From NCBI RefSeq assembly GCF_910596095.1, contig NC_056533.1, positions 9,423,001 through 9,487,000 of the forward strand: 64,000 nt of DNA, written 5' to 3'. The notes under the pieces were generated by a model that saw nothing but the letters and a program-made list of their open reading frames with translations, was not told the DNA's origin and did not search any database. Below, one piece after another: positions 51,701 to 63,258 of this stretch. The stretch is from Thunnus maccoyii. Taxonomy: Eukaryota > Chordata > Actinopteri > Scombriformes > Scombridae. The position numbers and the translations under genes are program-made. Positions within the stretch are counted from its first letter, which is position 1. Every line of letters starts with the position of its first letter.

Positions 51701-54700
51701 TTAGTGTCAGCTCACATGTCTGTCTATACTATTAGTGAGCCTCTTTTTATGAAAATCAACAACTAAATAGAGACTGTAGCCTAGACGGTGTCTGCCTTTT
51801 GTTTTTCAGCAAATTGCAAACCATCCTCTCAAGCTATACACCCTATTTAAGCTTAGTAAACTATCTTTAAACTAAATCTTTAGCCAGTAAGTGACCTCTC
51901 TCTGACACTACTGCTATTTCTTTGCATCCTCAGTTTTAATTTGACCTTACAGCTTCGATCTTTGGGAAAGTAAACTTAAAAGACAGACTGGAAAAATTGT
52001 GAACCTATCTTAAAACAATAGTCAGGTGTCCAACATGGGTTTTTGTGGGAATTCTGTGCTAAACAGACTGTAATTGTAACTCACTTGATTTAACTTACTG
52101 CTGAAGACTCACTAACTTTGGAATATACAGGACTAGGACTGTGGAGTTTGTCCCCCATCACACCAATATGAACAGGAGGAATTATTACAGCACACAGAAA
52201 TGTCTTCAGTGTAAATATGGGCATGTAAGTATTTTTTTGAGACACTTAAAAATATGTGAACATATTTTATGTGAACATATTTTTAAGGGCTTTCCAGTCA
52301 GAGGTGTATATTTGAAGGTTTATATTTGAAGGTTTCCTGCACAAGGCTACATTGTTATTTATCAGGTTAAATACAGTACAAGGTAAATTACTGTAAAATC
52401 ACCCCTCAAGGTTGGTAAGGAATTATATCAAGAATGTCTTTCTATTAATAGACAGAACTGGTAAAAAATGATGCAACGATACCTGTATGTGCACCAGCAC
52501 CTCCTTTTCAGCCAGCTGCTGTTCTCTGAACTCCCACTCCTTCTCCCTTCTCCTCCTCTCCTCAGCATGAGCTGACTGCTGTCTCTGCAGGGATGCCAGT
52601 TCTTGCCGCTGCTTCTCCAGGCTGCGCTGCTTCTCCTGTTCAATCAGAGAACTGGGCCGCGAAGACGGCCGTGATAAAGACGTGCAGGAGGACGAGCGCT
52701 CGCTCAGGGCCTGCCGCTGGTCCTCTATGAAGCTGTCCTGCTGAACCACCACCGCCTGGGACAGACAGAAGCAGAGCCACAGCTCAGACACATGGCTCCT
52801 GGTGTTGTGTGTTATTTGGCCTTGTCTTCAAGATATTCTTTTGTCTGTCTGTTTGGCTATGTTCACACTGCAGTACAGAGTATCTCATTTCATATTTTTC
52901 CCCTTTTGGTTTCAAACAAGAAGTTCTAAGTTTCACAAAGTTGCATCATTTCAACTCTGATCTGGAGCACATGGATGTATTGTGTGGAGGCCATCTTACC
53001 TGTAGAGTGCTGAGCAGGAGATGCAGATTGGAGACACTGTTCAGGACCTGCTGTTGGAAAAGAGAGACCACTGATCATCTTATAACCTCAAAACATACTG
53101 GACTCTACTGGACAAACAGTCTGTTTGTTGTTGCCTTGCTTATCGCTGCACTTCACTTCCCTTCTTAAAGCACACAATGGATGGAGGTAGTGCTTCACTT
53201 TAAATGTGCCTTTTTCTTTTAATAAGCACTAGCATCAGATTTCATGTAACATGAATTTATCAGTAGACTCTTACACAAACTTAGACAAAAGCAACATTAA
53301 ACCATAAAACTTAAGTTTACAGTGATGTGACCTTTTCTCTATTCAAAGACTGAAAAAAAAGGCAAGAACACAGAGCTTTCAGCTGCCACAAATGTTAACT
53401 AGGACACAAAATGCTCCAATTAATGTTCCCTGGGAACTGCACAAAAAAGCATTTATAATACAGCACATCTGCAGAAAGTGCTGTGGCATTGAATAGAGAT
53501 ATAGCATGGCATCCATAGCAGTCTGTATAAGAAATATGGGAAAATAAATCACCAGATGGTACAGCACCAGCATCTCACGCAGATAGCTGTTTAATATTCT
53601 TACTTATACCTTATATTTAGTTCAGTTAACTTGAACTATGTTTGACCAGTGTATGCAAATCAGACATACAGAACTTCTTAATAAGTTGATAACAGACAGT
53701 TTGTTTTTACAGCTCTTTTGTCTGAAAACAGCTGCCAGCTGTGGCTGAAAACAATGCTATAATGACAGTCAAATTAACCAAAACAGCTCAGTTGTGGGCC
53801 AGAAAACAATGGGCTGAAAGTTGCTCTGTAAAGCGTTTTAGTTGCTTTAATGACAGAAATCACATCAATTTAATGCTGCATTTACCTCTGCTGTTTTTCA
53901 GCTATTCACAGAGTGTTATGGGTGGTTTTTAGAATATTACTGTGGCATTTATGTGGTTTTATAGTCTACATTGTACTCCTGGCTTCTGCAGCTTTTGCTA
54001 TCAGTTTGAGCATTTTTTGGGTTTTTATTCTTTATTAACGTGTTTTGAGTAATGCTACTAACATCTAATAGCACAAATACCAACATCTACAGGACTACTC
54101 CTACCCTGCTACTGCTGTTATTACAGATAAAGCCATAATGCTGGTAGCAATGATGTTAACACAGAGCTGAGACAGTTTCCATGTAAACAGCAGCTGTAAT
54201 TGAATTAGTGACAGGAAGTCAGTCTGTTACCTCACTGTTCCTCTTCAGCAGCAGCAGCAGGTTGGCGTTTCCTCCCTGCACACAAACACACACTAAGTAC
54301 TGTGCAATCAGAACACATGCGCACACCTGCTAGTGCGTCTCTGCATGTATGTTACTGTGTGTGTGTGTGTGTACAGTGGCTGTGTGAGTGGGTGTGCACA
54401 TGTGGGTGTACTGTACGAATCTGGAATTGATTATGTAAGACCGGTACAGCAACACAACACTCCCGCAGCTTATGGGTTAAACATGTCAAACAAAGTTTAC
54501 AAGAAAACTATAAAACTAATGTGAATATAGTAGAATACTGAATGCTTAAATAAGCTGTGTACTGTATATTTAATGATCATCCTGATTTCTGCACCCACTT
54601 CCTTCTTTTACTGCTCTCTCTCACCTCTGAAGTTTGGCTTCATGCCCAGTATGAAATGTTCATCAAGTGCTACTCTATTGTTCAGTTAGTTTAATTTAGA

Positions 54701-57700
54701 AGGAATGAAATGTTATCTAGTTGGTTTAAAGACAAAAAAAAACACGCTTATGCTTTTACAGCATATTACAGCACCTCTGCTCTACTAAAACATTCAAGAA
54801 ACAATTATGTGGAGTCTAGCTGCTGGGTACAGGATCGATGACTGCAAAGGCTGGCATCCAGTGCAGAACTACAATAGCAGCACCAAAAGGCGGCCCGATC
54901 ATTTTTATCCGCTATTGAATTCTTATGCAACGGATGGTCGCCATTAGCAACGGGACCTGGCATGAAGAGTCAAGAGGCTAATTTGCTAGAGGGAGAGAAG
55001 CTGCTAAATTAATCTTAATGGTATTGTTAATGTTGGAGGACAAATGCACCCCCACACATAGCCTCAGGTTCTCATTGAAGTATGGGGGCGTAGCAGCCTC
55101 TGAGTCAAGAATAATTGGCTGCTGAGATACTGACCTTCTTTAAAACACTGTCGGACTCCGTCCTGCGCAGATCACCCGTCGGATCCTCACTCTCGTCTTT
55201 GTCTCCACCTGACATGAAGGGGAAAACCACAAGAGAGGAAATGAAAGAGGCAGCAAAGAATCTGTGTTCAAGAACAGAGAATATGAGAACAGGGGCACAA
55301 TGATATGGAAAATGTACACATATTGAAAACTGTGACATTTAATGTTTAGTGCACAGTGATAAAGATAATGATATAATAAGAATTTCATCAGTAAGTGGTA
55401 TTTTCAGTTCTGCTCTTTTGCAGACATACAGTAACTGAAATCTGTCAACAGGTGTCAATTTATATTATGAGACCAGATGGGAAACTTTGCTGAACTCTGA
55501 TTAGTATCAAAAGTAGCCAAGCAGATAATAGATAAGAGTCTGAGAGGCAGGTAGATTTGGGGGTACAGATTAACGCCTTCTTCTAATGTTTAAATTATTT
55601 TTTGAGAGGCGGGGTTACAATTGTTGGTTCGCATCAGCTACAGTGATCAGTCAAGAGGTGTGAGGGCTGCAGCCTCCAGTTGTTCATCACCAGGCCAGCT
55701 ACCACCCACAAGAACAAAAATCAATGAGGTCTTCAGAGAAAATGTGTTTTTTGTTTTTACATAATGGATAGATTAACTGGTAAAAATCACACCTCCAGGT
55801 TAAAAGGATCTAATGTTTTGAATTTTATGCATGCTGATGATAGCAATGCGTTTGTAAAATTCTACAAAATTTACTATCAGCTCTTCAGTTCAGTGAAAAA
55901 CACAACAGACTTACAAATAAGATGGGCAAGTTATTCATAGACCACATTAATGTTCCCCATCAGCTGGCAGACAAAGAGCTTTTGTTTGGGGAGGCTAAAT
56001 GTCCCGTAGCCATAAAGTCACAGGACTGATCCCTGCAAAACAAGTGATGTGTTCATCAACTGAACAACATCCACCTGTAGCTTTTCAACTGCTTAAATTA
56101 ATCACAGCAGCTGCTGTTGCTGCTGAAGCTGCCTGCAGAGATCAACTTATAAAGAACTGTTGACCTAAAAGTTTTTTTGGTTTTTTTTTACTGTTTTCGT
56201 TGATAAATGTGGTACCTCATCTGGAATAATGGAAACCTGTTTTTGTATTCATTTATTTATATTACTATTATTTATATTTTGTTTTCCTTTGCACTTGCAT
56301 TTCCTTCCTCTTCCTCACACACACACACACCACTTCACTCCTGCTAAGCCATCCTTTAACTTTTTAACACAATTTAAACTGTCTGATGTAGTTTAGTTGA
56401 TTCTTCAACTTCTCAAAACTCATACTAGTCAGTGTTTATAATGTCATGTCAATGTTACAAATACCACACGGATAAAAATGTTCTATAATGCTATTTTTTA
56501 CATCAGTTCTGGAGGTCTACTGATGTAGAGGTCTGGACCTCTTATGGCTCAATATCTGCCACACTGTCAACAGAATCCCTCTATGAGCATACAAGCCTCC
56601 AGTTCAGACGTATTGCCCCGGGTCACGTCTCCCTCAGGAAGCATCAGCTCGGCTGTCCAAGTCCTCACCTAAAATGTTCTATCTATGCACTGAACAGGGG
56701 CATTGTGGGAGGTGCAGGGTGTGGTGACTTCTGTTATGTGACCATAAAAAGTCTGTTTTAGGATGAAAAAGTGATTTTACTTTTTGTAATGGGATTGGTA
56801 CACTGTCATGGAGCCGTTGCAGTTATCTGGACCAGCAGGTAGGGGCTCAGTGTCTTTGAATGTTACAGGCACCATCTCTCCATAAACAACATCAACAAGA
56901 ACCCAGAGCAGCAGACACTTACTCTTACTGCTGTGCATCTGGTGACTGTCGAAGCCTCCGAAGGTCTCAGCCCGACGGGGCAAACACACGGGCCCCGCTC
57001 CTCCTCCCTCTTGGACACTGGCCATCGCACCACCCAGGCTGCCGTTCACCAGCGCCTGTAACGTTTCCACTGTCACACACACACACACACGTACACACAG
57101 AGAGGCAAACATCAATGTGCAGGTCAGTAAGAGAATTATCCTGGCTAACTGTGTTACAGTTCAGCTCTGCACTCACGAATCCTACCAGTCACCTCTGCTT
57201 TCAACCTGCTGCTGTTGCTTAGCAACTATTGACAATCTGTTTGAACCACAGAGCTTAAGTTTAAATATCTTTACCATCTAACATTATATGAACTCTACAG
57301 ACCTCTACAGCACTGGTAGCCACATGCACTATGTAGATAGACTAGGCAGCACTGTGACCTTTCCAGTGAAAATAAGGAGAAATACAGCTGTAGCTGGTGG
57401 ATGTAAACTCAGACTAAAACACAATAACCTCAGCAGAAGAAATTACATTACTGTTGCCAATTCATATATCAAATGAGGACAATTTTTGCCCAAGGCTATA
57501 AAAGGAAGAGGTGAAAAATACATTCTGTAATAGTGTGGCTAAATCTTTTGTGTTAGTTTCAAAAGTGAACACCATTATGGAAGTTTTCCTCAATACATCC
57601 AGCCTGCACTAGAGCTGCAATAATTCTTCACTGAATGTCAATTACTAAACCTGCAAACTATGATTCCCAGTATTTTGTGACCGACTAGACCTTTTCTTGG

Positions 57701-60468
57701 AACACTCGCTGCCTGCAGCAGTACTCAGGAATCAATAAGAGCTAGCTGCATCTCTATGTATTTTCTCAGTCTTCCCTACATGTCCTGATGTCCTGCAGCT
57801 CATAGCTCTGACTGAATAGCACTGAAGAAAATGGCTAAATCTAATCTACCAAAAAGAGGTGTTAATATTAGCATATAATTACACAATACTGCAATGTATG
57901 TGACAACAATGTGCAGTGCTGATTTTCTGCACCTTCTTCAGTCAAAAATAGTTTTTATGTACCAGACCAGAAAATGATAAAATGTAAAAAAAAAAAAAAA
58001 TAATAAAAAAAAAAGTGTTCTGACTAAAAGTCTTGTTTTTCTCTTCCAATAACTTGAGATAATTTTACTTGTTTCCAGCACATATTTATTTTGATTCTTT
58101 ATTTTTATTCGTTATATGATGAAATGAGGTAGAAAATGAAAAATCATTCCACCTCTTTCACAATCTAAAACAAACCCAATAAATAAAACAATCAGAGAAA
58201 TAAAACACCTCAAATGGCTCTGGAACCAAGTGAAATTAATTTTTATGATTCAAGAAGACAATATACTGCGGCTTAAGAATACTATTTGACAAACACCGGC
58301 TTGAAATACTGAATTATTTTTCAGACAACAAAAAATGTCTATAAGCCATTAGAAAGTATGTTCAAATTTTGAGTTAACTTATTGTGCAGAGAATATGGTG
58401 TGCTTTATGTCTCTCTCTCCCCTTTTTTCTCTTTCTTTGTCACAATATACAGTATCCCTCTCGGTTCGTGCTGCTTTATTCTCATACACATTTGATGAAC
58501 AGGGCTGCAAAAGCACCAGGCAGAGCTGGAATAAAATTCTAAAAACACACTCTGACTCCCTTTATGTTTTCTGTACACTCTCTTTAAATCAACCAAAAAC
58601 ACAAAGACTCTGTCCCTCAAACTTTTGCTCTCTTCAGGTCTGTTGACATACAGCTTCCAAGCCAATTACTTTTCAAAAGTCTCCAAATACGTGAACTATT
58701 AGGTGTGTTCTTATCTGGGCAAGTGTAATTAATAACATAAATGAGGTTCGGTCCAGTTTGGGTGTTCAGGAGCAGCATCCTGCTATTTTGCATGCTATGG
58801 CTTTCTGGGATACTTAAATGTAATAGAGCTATCAATAACATTTAGGTCCACCTTAACAAGTCAAAATGACTCCTTGTGAAAAAGCTTTATACACAAAGAT
58901 TCCAAATACAGCTTGTTTAGGTGGTTTAGTTTAATGTCCCCAATTGATGGCACTGTGAAAAACAAGGTACATTTACAAGGCAATGGGCCTTAGTGTTGTG
59001 AATGTCGTCTAAAATATTTCATGCTTTCATAGAACAAGAAAATTCTATCAGTAATATTCCAACAAATGTGAATACAACCACAACAGGTACCTTATACCTT
59101 ATGTGTGGTACAGCTCTTGTGACAATTGTGGGAGTAGTCGGAAATGACAACATTTCAAAAAGTCAAGCTCTGATATGTCACCACAGACTAGCAGGATGGA
59201 AACTGAGTTGGGTACATCTGTCTGCCTCTCCTCTACCTACATTCTCTTCGGTTCTCTGGTACATGTTAAGAATGACAGATGAAAAACGCACATCACATAC
59301 ATTATAAGCCCTCTCTTTCTCTGGCTTACCTTCCTGCAGGGCATCCTTCATGATGGACGCCCCCCTGGGTGGCTCCAGGCTGCAGGCTGACCTGAAGAAA
59401 GGCTCAACCTGACGGCAGGCCTCCTCGCCTGAGTTCAAGCCCTCCCACATTCCCCTGAAGAGCCGCACCTTCTCCTCCAGCAGAGACATGATCTCTGTAT
59501 CCTTCTGTCTCAACAGATCTGACCAACAGAGACAGGAGACATTAAAGGAGGAAGACAGTAAGGGAAACAGACAGAAAGGACAAGAGAGAAAATGAAAAAC
59601 ACTGCATGTGAATATTGAAAAAAAATATTTTGTGGTAGTTGGACTTATTGCTGCTCTTTCTCTTACACACACACTAAAAATGTCTCTCACCTCTCATCTC
59701 TTTGGCTTTAGTCTCCAGTTGTCTCTTGTCATCCTCTGTTTCACTAGGGATCCCTTCATCCTCATCCTTCTCCCTGTCCAACCAAGAAAAAAAACCCCAT
59801 AAAAACAAAGATGATGTATTACATTTAGTAAATAATACAGGATAAAAGCATTTCAAAATCTACACCATCTACAATATCTATAACAATATCTTCACCCATT
59901 GCCGAAACAATTGGATGATTAATGAATTAGTCGACATAAAAATTAATCGCCAAGATCTTGATAATTTATTAATTACTAAAGTCACTTATCAGTGAAAAAT
60001 GCACAAATATTTTGTGGTTTAAGCTTGTAAAATATGAAGATTTACTGAAAAGCTTTGGGTTTTGGACTGTTGTTCAGATAAATAATCTATCTGAAGATGT
60101 CATTTTAAAGCATTTTCACTGTTTTCTGGCATTTATAGACTAGACAGTTACTTAAAAAAACTAAAATATAAAATTCATTGATACTTTGCTCAGCCCTGTC
60201 TACAACCAATCATCATGTACAACATCAATACCACTTTGACTCTACAGGTTTTACAAACCCTAACCCTGAGAGTATTCATGTTGTCCTGTACCCACTGACT
60301 ACATCAAGGTAGAAATTTGATGTATATGATGTTTTTGGTGGAGAGCTGGAGCATCAGTAGAAAACTTTTTGTTCCGTTCCTGTCAATGGCTTGATCTCCA
60401 TTTTTTTTTTATTTTGACAGAAGTCAGACAGGGAGAGAGACAGAGAGAGAGAGAGAGAGCGAGAGAGA

Positions 60469-60509
<41 letters not shown>

Positions 60510-63258
60510 AGGGAGAGAGAGAGAGAGAGAGAGAGAGGCCGAGTACTAAATCTCTCTCCTTCCCGCTGGCTGCAGTTGAATAATCCTCTGCTTATAGTGA
60601 GCTGCCCTTGAAGCCAATCCAGCATTAGACTGTCCCTGAGTACATCCCATCCCAGGTAGGGAAGTGCTAATCCCCCTGACAGCGCAGTGCTCTGTCACAG
60701 CTTACCGTATATTACTATCTAAAGGACTGGGCTGGGTCTAACTCCTGGGTTACAACCTAGATATACCGTAGGTGAACTCTAAGAGGGCAGCCCTGAAGGT
60801 AAAGCACTGAGTCTGTGCTGAAATAGAGGTTAGGGGTGAGAGTAAATGGTGCAGGTTAGGTCAGGGGGTGAGGTTTGAGAAGACAGGCTTACAAGCAGAG
60901 GCAAATATTGCTCTGAAAAAATGTCTGTAAGATTAGTTATTTTGAATGTGGGATTTAAATAAAAAAATTTGGTGCTGTGTAGAGTCCCTCCAGCAAGTAA
61001 AAACACATAATTAAGCACAAAAATAAACCATACTTACATGGACTGCATGGCTTCCTGGATGAGCTGCATCCAGGTGTTACGTTCGTCCTTCGAGCTGGCC
61101 AGGACCTCCATCATCTCCGGTTTCTCGATGCCTGCCGTGATGAGGAAGAGGCCCCGCTCTTCGTTAGCGACCTCCCGAACAATCAGCTTCTGGAGGGAGA
61201 GGACTGTGGAGCGCTGGTCCTACAGGGAGAAGAGGAGGGGAGGGAAGGGATTGATGGAAGCGACAAGGGAGGGGAATGAAAGGCGAGGCAAAAAGGATGA
61301 TAGTGGGAGGGTCAAGGAGGAGAGGGGAGGAGGGAAGACAAATGGTAGAGGATGCGCAGGTCAGGAAGAAGGGTGAAGCAGAACAGAAAGACAATGGGAG
61401 AGGAAGAGAAGGATGATTATGGGAGGAGGAGAGATCATGAGAAAAGGAGAAAGAAAGCAGGGGAATAATAAAAGGGGCAGATGCGAGTGCAAGATTACAT
61501 GAGGAGTGAGGAGATGGGTGAGGGAAAGGGAGGAATGAGAAAGATGTGGAATGAAGGGAAAGAAGAAGACAAAATCAGATTCTGGTTAATGTTATCATCC
61601 ACATGGGAGTTAGCTGACTTCTACAGCCTCAGCAGCTTTGTATCGTTAAGGCTGCAAACACCACAAACCACTGTTTCATATCTGCTTTATCCAGTGAAAC
61701 TCTGAAATTGCAACCACAATGTTTTTCCTGCAATCTCTTGTCTGAGGTCTAAAAGATATTCAAATTTTTTCCAAGTCTGTCTTCCTATTGTGACTGTGCT
61801 GTAAGCGAACAACAAACTCAAGTCATTGTTCTGTTTGTCATATTAGTTTCACAGAAATATGGTCTGTCCAGTTGCTGTGACCTCTGACCTCGCCGCTACT
61901 GGCTGTGTGTCCTGATGGTGATCCCTTACCTTGCGAGGCAGCTGGATTCGTGAGATCATGACATCACACGAGAATCCATCTTATCAGGCTTCAAGTTATG
62001 CGCTTGTGTCCGAACAATCGTTGGTTCGGACCAATCAGCGTCCTATGAGGATTCTCCTGTGATCTCACGAATCCAGCTGCCTCGCAAGTTAAGACGTGAT
62101 AGACAGATGGTTTATCCAATCAACTGCCAAGTATTTTTTTTTTAAAAGTGCCTGTCCTTTTCCAAACAGTTTCCAAGGATGACTTCTCAGATGGTTCTGT
62201 GTAAGAAACCATCTGGCGTGTCAGGTAAGGTGATCCTCAGAATTGAAGCTTTTTCTGCCCAAAACTCAGCTTGGTTCGCATGGCCGTCATCCATTTAGAA
62301 CCACATGTTATTCCTCTCTTTAATGTAAACAACATCAACTCAGACATGCCAAGCCTTTTTTAATGATGGATGTGATTATTATCCCACAATCCGCCTCTGT
62401 TTTCATTCCCCAAACTGTGTGTGTTGGTGTGTGTGTGTGTGCGTGCCATGCCATGAAACTGAGTCCTATAAACATGGAAAAAACTACTCAAACCTATATG
62501 ATTTATCACAGTTGAGTTAGATGCCAGGGGCCAGAACAGCTTTATTAGGTACAGTTCGCTAGCTACCTACAGGCAGGCAATATTACACAATGGGATAGCT
62601 AAGCAGGGCAGCTAATGCTAACAGCAACAACAGTGGGATAGGAAAATATGACAACAACATCTCTGGCAGTGCTCATGAGATCTTTATTACTGGAGGGATG
62701 GAGGGAACATGCAGGGAACAGCAGAAGGAAGGAGGGAGGGAGGGAGAGTGAAGAACAGAGCGAGAGACAGACATAAAGAACCAGGAGAGAGGGGGACTGA
62801 GGGGACAGCATGATCCTACCAGCATGGCGAAGGCATATTTCTGGTCCTTCTCTTGGAGGAAGACGAAGACGTCCGATAGGAGCAAAGCGTGGACATCTAA
62901 AAGAACAACAGACAGAGGGTTGGATAAGTGAAAAGTTAAAATACATGTAGCACATTTCCAAATTTTCATAAGAGTTAATGAGATCAGTCAGAGGGCAGTA
63001 AAGCATCACCTTTTAGTCTCCCCTGGCTGTTCTTTAGCTGCAGCACTCCGTCATGGATCAGCCTCCTCCTTAGCAGATCCTCCCTAGCAAAGATCTGACC
63101 ACTCTTCATCATCATGATGGACTTGCTGTCCATGCGGCTGTGAAATTCCTTCAGACGCCGCTTCTTGTCGTGCTCGTTCACCTTGGCATCGACCGCCGCA
63201 ATCACCTCCTTCACAAGCCGCACAGCCTCTGTCAGGTCGTCGTAATCTTCCTCGCCCT
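48743..63258 (-). CDS. akap13: A-kinase anchoring protein 13 (RhoGEF), 3' part, 13 exons
   Basis: AKAP13 (Lbc) is a cytoplasmic scaffold that anchors protein kinase A and activates RhoA through a DH-PH module. Exons on the minus strand: 63258-63010, 62896-62820, 61219-61038, 59773-59691, 59518-59330, 57069-56923, 55208-55135, 54275-54231, 53050-53000, 52755-52483, 51349-51170, 50785-50488, 48795-48743. All introns are GT-AG and phases agree throughout (1901 nt plus 1 nt from upstream; 633 residues and a stop). Residues about 1-85 are the end of the DH domain and the start of PH, 85-170 the rest of PH, 170-345 the linker, about 380-520 coiled coil and 520-633 a Ser- and Lys-rich tail. The 5' exons lie outside the window. 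The paralogue ARHGEF2 is similar in PH but lacks this tail. Conserved phases and no in-frame stop suggest a working gene. Confidence 0.9.
49025..49220. repeat. Dispersed repeat, copy B
   Basis: GGGAAATATTTGACTTTTTC and TTCACTACCTAACAGTATGT correspond to the second half of the copy at 42424-43030. Lies in the last intron of akap13. Confidence 0.6.
49836..49880 (+). repeat. Dispersed repeat, copy 2 (core AGAGCAAATTTCCAAATAG)
   Basis: Same core as the copy near 23.1 kb; a diverged continuation follows in the same orientation. The full element may span about 49.70-50.26 kb. Confidence 0.45.
50488..50785 (-). CDS. akap13: akap13 exon: Ser-rich and Lys-rich tail
   Basis: 298 nt between TACTTTCAG and GTAGAGC. 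Encodes STTSDEFPGSSQSLELDPLE, a run of seven Ser, NPNLKGSEANNQISKSLLQL and NKNKDSKEKKKKKGKGGST. The lysine block matches the KEKKEKKKKNK tail of the family. It ends one base into a codon, which the terminal exon completes. Confidence 0.9.
51170..51349 (-). CDS. akap13: akap13 exon: coiled coil, second part
   Basis: 180 nt, phase 0 at both ends. A continuous charged helix: KQHMELEEEKQELQSRKEEY then DLERLRDAQRKLERDREAV, ending MEELRLAE before GTGAGC. Confidence 0.93.
51350..52482. other. akap13 intron
   Basis: 1.13 kb. Nothing beyond ordinary AT-rich intron sequence was seen. Confidence 0.7.
52483..52755 (-). CDS. akap13: akap13 exon: start of the C-terminal coiled coil
   Basis: 273 nt, phase 0 at both ends. 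Encodes VVVQQDSFIEDQRQALSER, a Ser/Arg-rich stretch (CTSLSRPSSRPSSLIEQEKQ) and a long charged helix (RSLEKQRQELASLQRQQ, ERRRREKEWEFREQQLAEKE). Fits AKAP13 closely. Confidence 0.95.
53000..53050 (-). CDS. akap13: akap13 micro-exon, 17 codons
   Basis: 51 nt between TTTTCCAACAG and GTAAGATG. Encodes QVLNSVSNLHLLLSTLQ, matching the family segment QVVQSVVHLYELLSALQ. It joins the preceding micro-exon in phase 0. Confidence 0.9.
53051..54230. other. akap13 intron
   Basis: 1.18 kb between the two micro-exons. No other exon or element recognised. Confidence 0.7.
54231..54275 (-). CDS. akap13: akap13 micro-exon, 15 codons
   Basis: 45 nt between TTGTGTGCAG and GTAACAG. Encodes GGNANLLLLLKRNSE; the AKAP13 family has GGNANLVFMLKRNSE. 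Too short to be found by ORF length; identified by similarity and phase. Five Leu codons run in a row. Confidence 0.9.
54276..55134. other. akap13 intron
   Basis: 0.86 kb with a short TG repeat at about 54356-54372. No exon recognised. Confidence 0.7.
55135..55208 (-). CDS. akap13: akap13 exon: LRRTESDS segment
   Basis: 74 nt between CATGTCAG and GTCAGTATC. Encodes GDKDESEDPTG and DLRRTESDSVLKK, a conserved basic-Ser/Thr cluster of AKAP13, plausibly a kinase target. Ends in phase 0. Confidence 0.92.
55209..56922. other. akap13 intron
   Basis: 1.71 kb. No exon or definable element recognised. Confidence 0.65.
56923..57069 (-). CDS. akap13: akap13 exon: RRAETFGGFDSHQM segment
   Basis: 147 nt. 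Encodes VETLQALVNGSLGGAMASVQ and CLPRRAETFGGFDSHQMHSS, the most diagnostic block of AKAP13. Two donor sites overlap at the end (GTAAGAGTAAGTG); the downstream GTAAGTG keeps the frame and matches consensus better. Confidence 0.94.
57070..59329. other. akap13 intron
   Basis: 2.26 kb. An A-rich run lies at 57986-58014. No exon needed by phase and none recognised. Confidence 0.65.
59330..59518 (-). CDS. akap13: akap13 exon: linker helix
   Basis: 189 nt between GTTGGTCAG and GTAAGCC. Encodes LLRQKDTEIMSLLEEKVRLF, corresponding to the family helix KDQKI..LLEEK..IFRDM, and later the PRGASIMKDALQE segment. The middle (residues about 30-45 of the exon) is poorly conserved. Confidence 0.9.
59691..59773 (-). 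CDS. akap13: akap13 exon: post-PH acidic linker
   Basis: 83 nt. Encodes EKDEDEGIPSETEDDKRQLE then TKAKEMR. The DEDEGIPSE block separates AKAP13 from its relatives. It ends one base into the next codon, before GTGAGA. Confidence 0.92.
59900..60170. mobile_element. Old teleost interspersed repeat
   Basis: Starts with GATTAATGAATTAGTCGAC and AATTAATCGCC and contains GCTTTGGGTTTTGGACTGTT, CATTTTCACTGTTTTCTGGC and ATTTATAGACTAGACAG. This internal order is that of a very common fish non-autonomous element with ATTAATCGATTAATCG-type ends. The right end is truncated or diverged. Confidence 0.65.
60431..60538. repeat. (GA)n purine tract, about 108 bp
   Basis: Nearly pure GAGA with GGGAGA interruptions on plus, so CT-rich in the akap13 transcript. 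A potential triplex-forming mirror sequence. Confidence 0.93.
61038..61219 (-). CDS. akap13: akap13 exon: PH domain, C-terminal half
   Basis: 182 nt between TCTCCCTGTAG and GTAAGTATG. Encodes DQRSTVLSLQKLIVREVANE, then ERGLFLITAGIEKPEMMEVL and the final PH helix (SSKDERNTWMQLIQEAMQS) with its invariant Trp. In the transcript it is preceded by an exceptionally long pyrimidine-rich intron end. Confidence 0.94.
61220..62819. other. akap13 intron with pyrimidine-rich ends and a hairpin MITE
   Basis: 1.6 kb. In transcript sense it opens with a pyrimidine-rich stretch (62697-62810) and ends with another of about 350 nt (61222-61575). A 159-bp hairpin element lies at 61930-62088. Confidence 0.75.
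61930..62088. mobile_element. MITE with long inverted repeats, 159 bp
   Basis: The left arm begins CTTGCGAGGCAGCTGGATTC and continues GTGAGATCA. The right arm ends in its exact complement, so at least 29 bp pair perfectly, followed by a diverged part and a GAGAATCC/GGATTCTC pair. A central palindrome GTCCGAAC...GTTCGGAC (about 62009-62032) means the whole element can fold into one long hairpin. Flanks are TTAC on the left and TTAA on the right, compatible with a TA or TTA target duplication. Confidence 0.85.
62820..62896 (-). CDS. akap13: akap13 exon: PH domain, middle
   Basis: 77 nt between TTCTTTTAG and GTAGGATC. Encodes DVHALLLSDVFVFLQEKDQK and YAFAML, the central PH strands, which are nearly identical across AKAP13 and ARHGEF2 proteins. 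Ends in phase 0. Confidence 0.93.
63010..63258 (-). CDS. akap13: akap13 exon: end of DH, start of PH
   Basis: 249 nt. Begins in phase after ACACAG at the acceptor and ends AAAAG before GTGATG. Encodes the acidic EGEEDYDDL, the last DH helix (AVRLVKEVIAAVDAKVNEHD) and the first PH strands (SGQIFAREDLLRRRLIHDGV). The start of the exon has AG-AG ambiguity of 2 nt; only the first choice fits both neighbours by phase. The next upstream exon, with the DH core, is not in the window. Confidence 0.88.

Larger units (their letters stand above)
59774..61037. other. akap13 intron with an old repeat and a GA tract
   Basis: 1.26 kb, holding the interspersed repeat at 59900-60170 and the purine tract at 60431-60538. 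Confidence 0.75.

Noticed and set aside
57986..58014. A-rich run as a processed pseudogene tail
   Set aside because: No upstream coding similarity and no target duplication seen.
59178..59690. 170-codon minus ORF as one exon
   Set aside because: Only 59330-59518 is exon; the rest reads through both introns, and splice sites and phase define the exon.
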